Part shown: positions 1 to 8,673 of the stretch, one piece after another
Layout: the number at the start of each line of letters is the position of its first letter
Position numbering within the stretch: the first letter of the stretch is position 1
Origin: an uncultured Planctomycetaceae bacterium
GTDB lineage: Bacteria > Planctomycetota > Planctomycetia > Planctomycetales > Planctomycetaceae
Assembly (NCBI GenBank): GCA_903896675.1
Contig: CAITYU010000297.1
Coordinates: 1 to 35,634 of the forward strand
Direction of reading: 5' to 3'
Length of the DNA: 35,634 nt
Notes under the pieces: generated by a model
Seen by the model: the letters and a program-made list of their open reading frames with translations, nothing else
Told to the model about the DNA's origin: nothing
Databases searched by the model: none
Position numbers and translations under genes: made by a program

Positions 1-11
1 GTATTATTGAG

Positions 12-818
12 ATGCCCAATCAGCTGCGACTGTCCGAGACGGCGGTGATCATGGTGCATCCGTGGGCGATTGACGACAGTTGGGGCTGGAAGTCACCGCA
101 GCCGAATGGAGTGGCCGACTTTTGTACTCCGGAAAAGAATGCACTTGCAGCGCGACACACGAAGCAGGTGATTGATCCGTTTCTGAAGAGACTGCGGGGC
201 AAGGCAGCGTTTGTGATGTACAGTCTGCCGGGTGCTGCGGACTCGATTCGGACGCGGGTGTATCGTTCGTTTGCGAAGCGTCCGACGGCGGCGGAGCGGG
301 TGTCGGGGGAGCGGGAGTTGCGGCGTGTGCTGTCGGAGTATTCGTATGTGGGTGAGGGTCTTCCGGCGCGGCTGCAGCTGGGGGCTCGGCAGCCAGTTGC
401 CGATTATTTCCGTCAGTTTCCGGGGCTGGATGCCGGATCGCGGTTCAACGGGGAAGGGTTCTGGAAGCTGCCGATACCGGTGAGTGATTCGGTGTCTGTG
501 GATCCGGAGGATGTGGTGATTTATGACGGAGAGGGTTATCCGCCGCTGCGGGATTTTCTGCAGCAGCATGGAGTGCGTCATGTGCTGCTGACGGGGTATG
601 CGACGGACATGTGTTATTGTCGTACGACGGCGGGTTATGAGAATCTGTCGCGGGACTTCAATGTGTTTCTGGTGGCGGATGCTTCGCTGGCGACGTTTCC
701 ATCGAACACATCGCCGCGGTTTGCGGTGAATGCTGCGATATCGTATGCGGCGCTCAATCAGTTGGTGACGCAGGTGTCGTGGGTGCAGTTGAAGTCGGGA
801 GCAGAGGGGAGTCGCTGA
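12..818 (+). CDS. isochorismatase-like cysteine hydrolase (start may lie upstream of window)
   Basis: Predicted cytoplasmic hydrolase of the isochorismatase/cysteine-hydrolase superfamily, 268 residues as given. An N-terminal beta strand (about 10-17, TAVIMVHPW) takes the place of the usual VIDMQ strand. K152 (FWKLPIP) is the likely family lysine, and C201 in GYATDMCYCRT is the likely nucleophile; the strand and helix around it fit the family well. The first strand has Asp only at 21-22, so the usual catalytic Asp position is not certain. The reading frame is open to the left edge of the window, so the ATG at 12 may not be the true start. The gene ends one base before the deacetylase ATG, so the two are probably co-transcribed. 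Family members hydrolyse amides, ureides or enol ethers; the substrate here cannot be read from sequence. Confidence 0.8.
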   Translation: MPNQLRLSETAVIMVHPWAIDDSWGWKSPQPNGVADFCTPEKNALAARHTKQVIDPFLKRLRGKAAFVMYSLPGAADSIRTRVYRSFAKRPTAAERVSGERELRRVLSEYSYVGEGLPARLQLGARQPVADYFRQFPGLDAGSRFNGEGFWKLPIPVSDSVSVDPEDVVIYDGEGYPPLRDFLQQHGVRHVLLTGYATDMCYCRTTAGYENLSRDFNVFLVADASLATFPSNTSPRFAVNAAISYAALNQLVTQVSWVQLKSGAEGSR

Positions 819-819
819 G

Positions 820-1854
820 ATGGCTGAGCTGATGAGCAGGCGTGGTCTGCTGGGGCGTGCTGCCGGGTTGGTTGGTACAGCGGCATGCGGAGTGGGCAGC
901 GTGGCGGCAGTCAGTGCCGGGTCGTTGGGTGCGGGTGCGGGCCGTGGTCCGGCGCAGATTGCGATTACTCTGGATCTGGAAATGAGTCGCAATTTTCCGC
1001 AGTGGGAAACGACACACTGGGACTACGAGAAGGGCAATCTGAACGAGGAGGCGAAGCGGTATTCGGTGGAGGCGGCGCGGCGTGTGAAGGCGGCTGGTGG
1101 TCTGCTGCATTTTTTTGCGGTGGGTCGAGTGCTGGAGCAGGCGGATGTGAGCTGGCTGCGGGAGATTCTGGAGGCTGGCCATCCGATAGGCAATCACACG
1201 TATGATCATGTGAACGTGCTGGCGAGTCGTGTGGAGGATCTGCAGTTTCGTTTTCAGCGATCGCCGTGGCTGTTGCGGGGGATGTCGGTGCAGGAGGCGA
1301 TACGAGAGAACATTCGTCTGGCGGGTGAGGCGATGAAGTCGCGTCTGGGAATTGAAGCGGCCGGTTTCAGGACTCCGGGCGGTTTTCATGACGGTCTGCG
1401 TGAGCATCCCGGGATTCGGGCGATGCTGCAGGAGCTGGGATTTGGGTGGGTGAGCAGTCTGTATCCGGCGCATCCGAATACGCAGCCGCTGGAGGAACCG
1501 AGTGAAGTGGTACTGCGTGGGATCGTGGAGGCGCAGCAGCGGGCTCAGCCGTTTTTGTATGACGACGGACTTGTGGAGATTCCGATGAGTCCGATCAGTG
1601 ATATCGGGGCATTTCGTGGTGGGCGCTGGAAGCTGGAATGGTTTTTGCGGTCGGTGCGGCAGTGTGTGGAGTGGACGATCGAGCATGGTGCGGTGTTTGA
1701 TTTTCTGGCGCATCCCTCGTGTCTGTATGTGGTGGATCCGGAGTTTCGTGCGATTGATCTGATCTGTGAGCTGGTGGGTGGGAGTGGCGGTCGAGCGGAG
1801 CTGGTGGATGTGGGGGCGATTGCAGCGAGGGTTCGCGGCGGTGGCGGGAACTGA
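820..1854 (+). CDS. Tat-exported polysaccharide deacetylase-like protein
   Basis: Predicted metal-dependent carbohydrate esterase with a NodB-homology fold (CE4-like), 344 residues. The N-terminus MAELMSRRGLLGRAAGL carries a twin-arginine-like motif followed by an Ala/Gly-rich segment to about residue 42, so export in folded form is likely. The catalytic strand TLDLEMS (D52, E54) replaces the usual TFDDG. H126 and H130 in NHTYDHVN match the metal-binding HxxxH motif. FRTPGGFHDG (about 182-191) and FDFLAHPS near the C-terminus match the later family motifs. It starts one base after the preceding hydrolase and is followed after 58 bases by a sialidase, which suggests a shared role in exported carbohydrate processing. 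The atypical first motif leaves the exact reaction open: N- or O-deacetylation, or another hydrolysis. Confidence 0.85.
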   Translation: MAELMSRRGLLGRAAGLVGTAACGVGSVAAVSAGSLGAGAGRGPAQIAITLDLEMSRNFPQWETTHWDYEKGNLNEEAKRYSVEAARRVKAAGGLLHFFAVGRVLEQADVSWLREILEAGHPIGNHTYDHVNVLASRVEDLQFRFQRSPWLLRGMSVQEAIRENIRLAGEAMKSRLGIEAAGFRTPGGFHDGLREHPGIRAMLQELGFGWVSSLYPAHPNTQPLEEPSEVVLRGIVEAQQRAQPFLYDDGLVEIPMSPISDIGAFRGGRWKLEWFLRSVRQCVEWTIEHGAVFDFLAHPSCLYVVDPEFRAIDLICELVGGSGGRAELVDVGAIAARVRGGGGN

Positions 1855-1900
1855 TGTTTTTCGCAGCCACGGATGAGTTGTGGTGTGTGCCGTGTGATGT

Positions 1901-1905
1901 GGAGG
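1901..1905 (+). promoter_or_regulatory. Shine-Dalgarno site that fixes the sialidase start
   Basis: GGAGG lies seven bases before the ATG at 1913. A TTG directly in front of this ATG (1910) would leave only four bases of spacing, so the ATG is the better start. Confidence 0.6.
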
Positions 1906-1912
1906 TGGGTTG

Positions 1913-4366
1913 ATGGTCTGGTTGCGTGGATTGGTGGCAGTTGTTGTTTGCTGTTGCGTGGGGGTGGCTGCGCGGGGCGGTATGTGGCAGGTGGAATCGG
2001 GGACGGAGTCTGGTCTGCAGATTGTGACTGCTGCGCGGACGACTCCGGAGTATACTCGGCGGAGCGAAGGGGATGTGATTGAGTTGTCGGACGGGCGTCT
2101 GTTGCTGGTGTCGATGGAGTTTTCCGGCGACGGCAGCGATTTCGCAAAGACTCGACTGGTTGCTCAGGAATCCGCTGATGGTGGTCTGACGTGGGGTCAG
2201 CATCGGGTGGTGACGGAGACAGCGGCAGGCGATATGAATGTGTATTCGCCGAATCTGACAGCGGCGCAGGACGGGGGCATTCTGCTGTTGTTCATGCGGC
2301 AGCACCGAGCGGGTGAGCTGACGAATCATGTGTGGAAGTCGCGGGACGACGGTGCGACGTTTGAGCCATATGCTGAGTTTATGTCGCGGCGGGATTTTTC
2401 TCTGTGCAATGCGACTGTGAAGCGGCTGGCATCGGGGAGGCTGCTGTTGCCGGCGAATCCGCCTGTGCCGGGGCAGCGTGCTGAAACCGGTCCGTATGCG
2501 GCGACGGTGTTGTGGAGTGATGACGACGGTCTGACGTGGAGTGTTTCGGAATCGCGTGTGCAGTTGCCGCTGCGTGGTGCGATGGAGCCGCATGTGGAGC
2601 AGACGGCGGACGGTCGAGTGCTGATGGTGCTGCGGAATCAACTGGGGCGGTTGTATCTGTCGGAATCTGTGGACGAGGGGGTCAGTTGGAGTGCGGCGAG
2701 GCCGACGGATCTGATGTCACCGGAATCATGTCCCGAGCTGACTCGCATTCCGGGCACGGACGATCTGCTGATGATCTGGAACAATTCGTTTGATCCGAAG
2801 TTTCGTTCGCATTTCGGGCGTCGCAGTCCATTGACGGCGGCGGTGTCACGTGACGGTGGTCGGTCGTGGCAGAACGTGCGTGATATTGAAACGGATCAGA
2901 CGCGGGCCTTTTCGAATCCCGGCTGCAGATTTACTCGCAGCGGCAAAGCCATCGTGAACTACTGGACGTGCGAGTATCTGTCGGACTGGAGGATGCAGGA
3001 TGTGATTGATCTGCGTGTGGCGGTGATTGATCTGTCGTGGTTTTACGGAGCTGGTACAGAGTCGGCGGCGGGTCCGCCGGGGGCGTCGGTGCAGCGGGCG
3101 ATAGGCAGTCGGCGGGAACTTTTTGTGGATCGATTTCTGATAGAGCGGATGCGTGATGTGGAGCTGCGTCTGCATCAGCCTGTTGCGGCTGAGCCGATGG
3201 CTGAGCCAGCGGATGCGCTGGAGTACGGCACGGTGATCAGGGATGGCGATCTGTTCCGTCTGTATACTCGTGACGGCCGTGGTGCGAAGTTTGACGGTGA
3301 TGAGTCTGAGGTGACGAGGTATTGTGAGAGTCACGACGGCGTGCGATGGACGAAGCCGAAGCGTGGTCTGGTGGAGCTGGATGGCAGTCGAGAGAACAAT
3401 GTGATTCTGCATGAGTCTCCTTACTGTCATAATTTCTCGCCGTTTCTGGATGTGCGTCCGGGTGTGGCGGCCGGGGAGCGGTTCAAGGCATTGGCGGGTA
3501 CGGTGAAAACCGGTCTGGTGGCATTTGTTTCGGGTGACGGCGTTCACTGGCGGAAGCTGCGGTCGGAACCGGTGATCACGTATACGAAGGAGTATGCGTT
3601 TGATTCGCAGAATGTGGCATTCTGGTCTGAGAGTGAGGGTCAGTATGTGTGTTATTTCCGGCATTTTCTGGAGGGTCAGCTGCGGTCTGTCTGTCGTACG
3701 ACATCGGCCGATTTTGTGAACTGGAGTGAGCCGCGTGCGCTGCGTCCGAATTTTCCGGGCGAGCACATTTACACGTCGCTGACTCAGCCCTATTTCCGTG
3801 CTCCGCATCTGTACGTGGCGACTCCGACGCGTTTTCATCCTGGGCGTGGTGAGAGTACGGACATACTGTTCATGACGGCTCGGGGCAGCAGTCGTTATGA
3901 CCGGACATTTCGGGAGGCGTGGATTCGTCCGGGCCTGGATCCGGCGCGGTGGGGCAATCGTTCGAATTATGCGGCTTTGAACGTGCAGCAGACGGGTGCG
4001 TCGGAGATGTCTGTGTATGTGACGCCTTTTCGGCGTTTTGTGCTGCGGCTGGATGGTTTTGCGTCACTGCATGCGGGTGCGGATACCGGCGAGATGACGA
4101 CGTGGCCACTGTTGTTTGCGGGGAAGCGTCTGTTTCTGAATTATTCGACGAGTGCCGGTGGTTCTGTGCGTGGTGAGCTGCGAAGTGCCGCGGGTGAGCC
4201 GTTACCGGGGTTTGGATTGTCCGAGTGTCGAGCGCTGGTGGGTGACGAGATTGAGGGATCGATGGAGTGGCTGGGTGGCGATCTTTCGCAGTTGGCGGGC
4301 CAGCCTGTTTGTCTGCATCTGGAGTTGCAGGAGGCGGATGTGTATGCGCTGCAGTTCAGGGACTGA
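1913..4366 (+). CDS. secreted sialidase/BNR-repeat protein fused to a second glycosidase-like domain
   Basis: Predicted exported protein of 817 residues with two glycosidase-like halves. Residues 1-22 form a signal peptide (VAVVVCCCVGVAA). About 25-380 is a sialidase-like beta propeller with five Asp-box motifs (S-x-D-x-G-x-[TS]-[WF]) near 88, 144, 203, 253 and 313, for example SADGGLTW, SDDDGLTW and SRDGGRSW. After a short linker, about 398-817 starts with RRELFVDRFLIE. It contains SHDGVRWTKP and SGDGVHWRKL, which resemble five-bladed-propeller glycoside hydrolases of planctomycetes, and ends in a beta-rich segment. The first half probably acts on sialic acid or a related sugar, but exo-sialidase activity cannot be confirmed because the arginine triad was not mapped. 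It follows a deacetylase by 58 bases on the same strand. The gene converges on the glyoxalase-like gene 28 bases downstream. Confidence 0.85.
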   Translation: MVWLRGLVAVVVCCCVGVAARGGMWQVESGTESGLQIVTAARTTPEYTRRSEGDVIELSDGRLLLVSMEFSGDGSDFAKTRLVAQESADGGLTWGQHRVVTETAAGDMNVYSPNLTAAQDGGILLLFMRQHRAGELTNHVWKSRDDGATFEPYAEFMSRRDFSLCNATVKRLASGRLLLPANPPVPGQRAETGPYAATVLWSDDDGLTWSVSESRVQLPLRGAMEPHVEQTADGRVLMVLRNQLGRLYLSESVDEGVSWSAARPTDLMSPESCPELTRIPGTDDLLMIWNNSFDPKFRSHFGRRSPLTAAVSRDGGRSWQNVRDIETDQTRAFSNPGCRFTRSGKAIVNYWTCEYLSDWRMQDVIDLRVAVIDLSWFYGAGTESAAGPPGASVQRAIGSRRELFVDRFLIERMRDVELRLHQPVAAEPMAEPADALEYGTVIRDGDLFRLYTRDGRGAKFDGDESEVTRYCESHDGVRWTKPKRGLVELDGSRENNVILHESPYCHNFSPFLDVRPGVAAGERFKALAGTVKTGLVAFVSGDGVHWRKLRSEPVITYTKEYAFDSQNVAFWSESEGQYVCYFRHFLEGQLRSVCRTTSADFVNWSEPRALRPNFPGEHIYTSLTQPYFRAPHLYVATPTRFHPGRGESTDILFMTARGSSRYDRTFREAWIRPGLDPARWGNRSNYAALNVQQTGASEMSVYVTPFRRFVLRLDGFASLHAGADTGEMTTWPLLFAGKRLFLNYSTSAGGSVRGELRSAAGEPLPGFGLSECRALVGDEIEGSMEWLGGDLSQLAGQPVCLHLELQEADVYALQFRD

Positions 4367-4394
4367 AGTGTGAGGTGGGTGGCGGTCGGGGTGA

Positions 4395-5036
4395 TTACAG
4401 GGTGATGGTGCCGGTGGGGGTTTGGAAGCGGGCGGTGAGCAGCGGATGTGTATGCACGTGGGTGGTAATGTGTTCCGTGCAGCCGATGCTGGTGAGCCAG
4501 TTCTGTAAGCGGTGTGCATCGGGATGTTGCAGTTCAAGGTGTGAGAGCTGCAGTGCGGAGTGCGGCAGGCGGGCCGGTGGCAATTGTGGTGTGTGCCACT
4601 GGATGAGTGAAGGCATGCTGCCGTGCAGCAGCAAACGCCCGTCGGCGGGGATTGTGATCTGCCAGTTGAGGTCACCGCGCTGCATGTCTTCGATCGAGCC
4701 CGGGTCGATGCCTGCGTTGATGGCTGCCTGACGGGTGGCGACAATGTCGCTGGTGCGCAGGACCCAGGTGGTCAGTCGTGGTGGAGTTCCCGGCTGGAGT
4801 TCGTCGAGTTGAAACCAGCGCGGGCGAGTCACCGGGGCAGCGTCCGGATCAATGGCAATCACTTCCAGATAACAGGTTTCGCCGATCTTCAGGAGAGCGT
4901 TGTGTGTGCCCAGTCGCGGGTGTTTACCGCCGGGCTGCATTCGACAGCCCAGTCGCTGTTCGACATAACGGATACCATCGGCCAGTGCAGTGGCTGTGAG
5001 CACGAGGTGATCGAGTTGGCAGGTGGGTGTCGTCAC
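4395..5036 (-). CDS. glyoxalase-like (VOC) domain protein
   Basis: 213-residue protein resembling the glyoxalase-like domain family (Glyoxalase_3, PF13468) of the vicinal-oxygen-chelate fold. The N-terminal strand QLDHLVLTATAL leads into ALADGIRYVEQRLGCRMQPGGKHPRLGTHNALLKIGE in two pieces typical of the family, with H11 and the GTHNALL/YLEVIAIDP segments in place. A second beta-alpha-beta repeat follows from about residue 140. The start is taken as GTG at 5036. The frame stays open further upstream, but that part has unlike composition, and the GTG overlaps the TGA of the upstream membrane-protein gene as GTGA, a classic translational coupling. It is the last gene of a likely three-gene minus-strand unit. 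The substrate is unknown; family members include lactoylglutathione lyases, dioxygenases and resistance proteins. Confidence 0.8.
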   Translation of the reverse strand: MTTPTCQLDHLVLTATALADGIRYVEQRLGCRMQPGGKHPRLGTHNALLKIGETCYLEVIAIDPDAAPVTRPRWFQLDELQPGTPPRLTTWVLRTSDIVATRQAAINAGIDPGSIEDMQRGDLNWQITIPADGRLLLHGSMPSLIQWHTPQLPPARLPHSALQLSHLELQHPDAHRLQNWLTSIGCTEHITTHVHTHPLLTARFQTPTGTITL

Positions 5037-5569
5037 CGTGAATTTCCCGCTTTGAGTTCTGCAAGCACTCGAAAGAATGCTGCAGCAAAGCCACGCAGCA
5101 CGAAGGTGTTGGCCGGTCCGGTGCTGTGAATACGCAGTCCGGGCTCGGCGAAGGTGGCAACGAAACTTCCAAGCACGGCGACGGGTACTCCAAGTCCGGC
5201 CATGATTCCCGCAGTGGCACCGTTCAGTATGAAGGGCATGACAAGCAGCATGAGCAATCCGGAGAGTGTTATGAGTCTGCCGATTCTGCGGGTGTAAGTC
5301 AGTCGGCGGGCGATGGATTGGCTCAGGTAATAGTGACAATGCACCTGATAATTTGTGAGCACGAAGCGAAACGCCGGAACCTGAACGACAGAACTGAACG
5401 GCGACAGATTTTCGGTAGCGCCTGTTTTGATGCAGATCGGCGGCAGCTGCACCAGTCGTCCGCAGGCGATGCGATTTCCGTCGACGACGGTAAACCAGCC
5501 GGGCGTTTGCGGGACATCGACTTCGGCGCCATGTCCCCCGATGACCTCGAACGGATTATCGGTGCTCAT
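5033..5569 (-). CDS. small membrane protein of unknown function
   Basis: 178 residues, not assigned to a family. The N-terminal 85 residues are polar, with FEVIGGHGAEVDVPQTPGWFTVVDGNRIACG followed by a VQLPPICIKTG segment containing a single Cys. A positively charged stretch (IARRLTYTRRIGR) then precedes two closely spaced hydrophobic segments at about 98-118 and 121-142, and the C-terminus is soluble. This suggests an inner-membrane protein with an N-terminal cytoplasmic domain. It sits 54 bases downstream of the large secreted-protein gene, and its stop overlaps the start of the VOC gene, so the three are probably transcribed together. I infer a lineage-specific family from the lack of any recognised motif; no function is proposed. 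Confidence 0.75.
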   Translation of the reverse strand: MSTDNPFEVIGGHGAEVDVPQTPGWFTVVDGNRIACGRLVQLPPICIKTGATENLSPFSSVVQVPAFRFVLTNYQVHCHYYLSQSIARRLTYTRRIGRLITLSGLLMLLVMPFILNGATAGIMAGLGVPVAVLGSFVATFAEPGLRIHSTGPANTFVLRGFAAAFFRVLAELKAGNSR

Positions 5570-5623
5570 GCTGTCCCCGCCCGTTTGTCCTCTGAAACGG
5601 CTGTTTCAGCCTGCCGCTGCAGT

Positions 5624-7699
5624 TTACTGCTTTGGTGGAGTTCCGCCACCCTTGCCGTCGCCGGGGGGGCTGCCGAGCTGCAGCCTGACTGCACCGCCCT
5701 GCCCTCCGCCGCCGATCGAAAATCGTATGTTGCTGAACATACGACTTTGTGCATCCAGAAACTGGGCAACGGCGAAGCGGGCGATGCCGGTACCGACGCT
5801 GGCATCCACAAGCAGTTCCTGTTCGGCCGAGCGAATCTTCAGTTCGAGATCGGAATCGGCCTTTGTCAGTGCTTTGGTGGCATAGCTGTTGAATTCCGGC
5901 TTTCCGGCGGGTTCGGGATTTGAGGCCTGGCCATTGATTGAGAAGGACATGCGGGGTGCTGTGGTTTTCTGCAGCCAGCGTTCGAGGGTTTCCAGCCACT
6001 GGCCGGGGACTTTGCTGAGGGCATCGTCCGTCTGTCCCAGCCACTGGCTGAGCTGCATGCGAACAAGCAGCGGTGAGCCGATGGCGTTTTTCTGCAGAGC
6101 CTGTTCGCTGCCGGCAACAATTTCTTCCAGCATCTGCACTGCGGATTCATTCCCGACAGTGAACCACAACCAGGACCCGGTGGCGGCAAGATTCAACTGC
6201 ACGGGGATGGGATTACCGGCAAAGGGGACCGGAGTTTTTTCAGCGCGGATGGAGAGCATGCGATAGTCACCGGTTTCGGAGCGACTGACGGTGACCATTT
6301 CACTGGCGGAAGTTGCCTGCAGCAGGAATTCGAGGGCATCGAGAAATTTTTCGGCGGATTCCAGTCGCATGCCGCCGCAGGGCAGCAGTCCGTTTTCGAC
6401 AGTGCCTCGCAGACAGAAGGAGGCATCGAGGATACCGTATTCGACAGTTTGCCGGAGTGAGTCGACGAGGTCATCGACGAGGACGGCGGCCGCCGGGGTA
6501 TCACCGGCTGCTTCCTTCAGTCTGAGTCCGGTGGAACCGGCGAGGACGCCGAGGAATGGCCGAATGGATTCGGGGATGGCGACGGTGGTGGAAACGACAA
6601 GTGGTGACGATTCGTCCTGCAGCGCGGCCAGCTGTGTGCCCTGATTGCTGACGACGGACAGGAAGGATGCGAGGGTGCTGTTTTCGCGGGCGCGAATGCG
6701 GAGCTGGCTGACCACGGGCTGTCCGGTTTCAGCTGACAGTTTGAGGGTGAAGCGAGCGCGGTCGATATCAAACATGACTCGCCGCAGCAGTTCCAGCCGA
6801 CCTTCTGCGAGGACTCGGCGGAGTGAATAGGTGCCTTCGGCCTCATCATCAAATCGCTGCAGAAAGACAGACGCCTGACTTTCCAGCGCGGTCCAGAAGG
6901 CGTGGCGGAAGTCGGAGGGGATCCGGGTGAAGTCAAAGTCGGCGTAGAGGTCCTGTCCGCTGTGTTCTTCGTCGAGTTTCAGATCATCGCGGGTGGGCAG
7001 GTCCAGTGAATACAGTGCGTCGGATCGGCAGGAATACATGAATCCATCCTGATACCGGTACCATGTGGACATGGATTTGGGCGGCTCGGGCGGTTTGCCG
7101 GCTGCTCCTGCTGCGTCACCGATACCAGCTGTGGCCACGATGGAGATAGCGAATGTCTGTTTGGTTTCACCTTTGCCTGGTCCGGCTGGTGCGACCTGCG
7201 GGGGTGTGTTGCGGAGTTTTTCGAAGTCGAGTTTGACTTCGAAGCGGTCTTCTTCGCCGAGAATTTCGACAGCGGGTCCCATCAGGCTGGCCTGCTGCCG
7301 GACAAGTTCTTCGAACTTATCGCGTGATTCGCAGGTTTCGAAGGTGATGGGGTTATTGAGAGAGACTTCGGGAAGCGTCTGGAGGAAGAACAGAGTGCCG
7401 GCCATTTCGGGGGCGGCTTCGTCGGGTTTGCGGATGCGTCGCGGACCCATGCCCATGGAAACTCGACCTGCAGCGCCGCCCATCAGCATGATCTGTGACT
7501 GCGGCACAGCGAGCTGCTCGCGGACAGTGTTGAGGTAGCGGAAGCCATCTTCAGGGCGGAGGTTGGTGTGCCAGACGCGGCCGAAAACTCGCCCGCGGGA
7601 CGCGGGTGAGGGTTCGTCGGCAGATGTGGCGGAGCTGCTGGCGAGCAGCAGCAGTGCGAAGCTGACGAGGGGAAGGAGCCGTCCGTGAAGTCTGGGCAT
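5624..7699 (-). CDS. large secreted protein of unknown function
   Basis: 691 residues. The N-terminus MPRLHGRLLPLVSFALLLLASSSATSADE is a clear Sec signal peptide with likely cleavage after SATSA. The mature protein opens with RVWHTNLRPEDGFRYLNTVREQ, carries a Gly/Met-rich segment near 75-85 (GGAAGRVSMGMGP), and continues as alternating strands and helices with no motif I recognise. The C-terminus ends in a low-complexity Gly/Pro tail (GDGKGGGTPP), and the preceding IRFSIGGGGQGGAVRLQLG is also Gly-rich. It is first in a minus-strand unit with the membrane and VOC proteins. It could be a periplasmic or surface protein. Composition over this gene is less G-skewed on the + strand than in the genes at 15-35 kb. 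Confidence 0.8.
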   Translation of the reverse strand: MPRLHGRLLPLVSFALLLLASSSATSADEPSPASRGRVFGRVWHTNLRPEDGFRYLNTVREQLAVPQSQIMLMGGAAGRVSMGMGPRRIRKPDEAAPEMAGTLFFLQTLPEVSLNNPITFETCESRDKFEELVRQQASLMGPAVEILGEEDRFEVKLDFEKLRNTPPQVAPAGPGKGETKQTFAISIVATAGIGDAAGAAGKPPEPPKSMSTWYRYQDGFMYSCRSDALYSLDLPTRDDLKLDEEHSGQDLYADFDFTRIPSDFRHAFWTALESQASVFLQRFDDEAEGTYSLRRVLAEGRLELLRRVMFDIDRARFTLKLSAETGQPVVSQLRIRARENSTLASFLSVVSNQGTQLAALQDESSPLVVSTTVAIPESIRPFLGVLAGSTGLRLKEAAGDTPAAAVLVDDLVDSLRQTVEYGILDASFCLRGTVENGLLPCGGMRLESAEKFLDALEFLLQATSASEMVTVSRSETGDYRMLSIRAEKTPVPFAGNPIPVQLNLAATGSWLWFTVGNESAVQMLEEIVAGSEQALQKNAIGSPLLVRMQLSQWLGQTDDALSKVPGQWLETLERWLQKTTAPRMSFSINGQASNPEPAGKPEFNSYATKALTKADSDLELKIRSAEQELLVDASVGTGIARFAVAQFLDAQSRMFSNIRFSIGGGGQGGAVRLQLGSPPGDGKGGGTPPKQ

Positions 7700-8224
7700 G
7701 AGCGAGATCCGGGAGTTGAGCAGAGGGAGGATTTGGGAACCGGCTGCCGGGCGGGTGAAAACTGCCGCAGGGTTGCCGTCGTGGGGAAAAACCGGTGAAA
7801 AATCCGTGAGATTCGGAAAAAAGGCTGAAGTGGGCAGTGATTTTTGCGAATTGCGGGGGAATTTGGGAGTGGAAGGGGCGGGTATTCGCCCAGTTTTTAG
7901 CGGTGTTTGGCTGTGGGAACTGACGATTCTGCTGAATGTACTGATTTTTTGCGCCCGGTGGTGCCGATGTTAACGCCTGTCGCGGTGCCTGCACCTGTGA
8001 ATGGGAGAGATTCACGGCCGGCAGGGGTTTGACCGCGGTTTGCGTATTGAGACGAGGCTCGGCACAGTGGGTCGAGGTTCTGTTTCCGGGGGCGATTGCG
8101 ACAACCCTATGAGTTGTCGGAAAATCGATCCATGTGCCGAGCTCGTCGAATATTACAACTGGTTCTGGGGTGTACAGGCTGGCGTGTGCAGCCTTGTCAG
8201 GCAGTTTCGCCGGAGGGGATTCAG
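7700..8224. other. intergenic region between divergent genes
   Basis: 525 bases separate the divergent secreted-protein genes. The first 250 bases are A-rich on the + strand (several GAAAAA runs near 7785-7830). The remainder is mixed. I see no convincing -35/-10 pair, RNA gene or repeat. Promoters for both flanking genes must lie here. Short open frames in it overlap one another and show no protein-like pattern. Confidence 0.5.
8212..8216 (+). promoter_or_regulatory. Shine-Dalgarno site for the small Tyr-rich protein
   Basis: GGAGG is followed by eight bases and then the ATG at 8225. This selects that ATG over the longer in-frame extension that opens at 8096, whose extra residues look non-coding. 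Confidence 0.6.
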
Positions 8225-8512
8225 ATGCTGAAGAGATTGGTTGCGATTGCCGTCATTGCGGTCGCCGTGCTGAGCTCGACGAGGTCGGTGGAAGCCGCTC
8301 CTCCGGGCCAGCCGTCAGACTGGCAGCGTTTCTATTATTACCCGTACATCTACTATCCGCATTCGTTTCAGAAGCCGCAGCAGTACGATCACATGTACTA
8401 TCGCTACGAGCCTTCGATGCGGATCCCGGTGTACAACAAGAGCTGGTACAACTTCTATCCGACCGAGAAGCCGTACCACAGCGGTCATCATTTCATTCTG
8501 GATGTGTTCTGA
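8225..8512 (+). CDS. small secreted tyrosine-rich protein
   Basis: 95 residues. Residues 1-24 (MLKRLVAIAVIAVAVLSSTR onward, ending SVEA) form a Sec signal peptide. The mature part of about 71 residues holds 14 tyrosines in clusters (FYYYPYIYYP, MYYRYEP) plus several His and Trp. It has no cysteine and ends in a hydrophobic HHFILDVF tail. Two tyrosine clusters spaced by polar stretches suggest a surface, matrix or metal-contacting role, but I recognise no characterised family. The gene has its own strong Shine-Dalgarno site and stands alone, with a divergent gene on the left and a repeat-rich non-coding stretch on the right. It is probably monocistronic. The alternative, a long upstream start, is rejected because it would put the signal peptide in the middle of the protein. 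Confidence 0.75.
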   Translation: MLKRLVAIAVIAVAVLSSTRSVEAAPPGQPSDWQRFYYYPYIYYPHSFQKPQQYDHMYYRYEPSMRIPVYNKSWYNFYPTEKPYHSGHHFILDVF

Positions 8513-8673
8513 CATGGAATGCGAATTCGCCGGCTGGTCGTGAATCTGTAATGATCTGACAGGGACGTCAGAATTTACGGAATCGGACCCTGCCGGGGCC
8601 CTGGGCCGAGCCCGTTGTCTTTGCCTTTCTGCTGCACAGGATGTCGCGGCGGGAGGTCAGAGGCAGCGGGCTT

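Noticed and set aside
5037-5339. N-terminal extension of the VOC protein to 5339
   Set aside because: The extra 101 codons lie within the upstream membrane-protein gene and look non-coding; the GTGA overlap gives a natural start.
8551-8610. Terminator after the Tyr-rich gene (CTGAC/GTCAG and GGCCC/GGGCC stems)
   Set aside because: Stems are only five bases with no following T-run.
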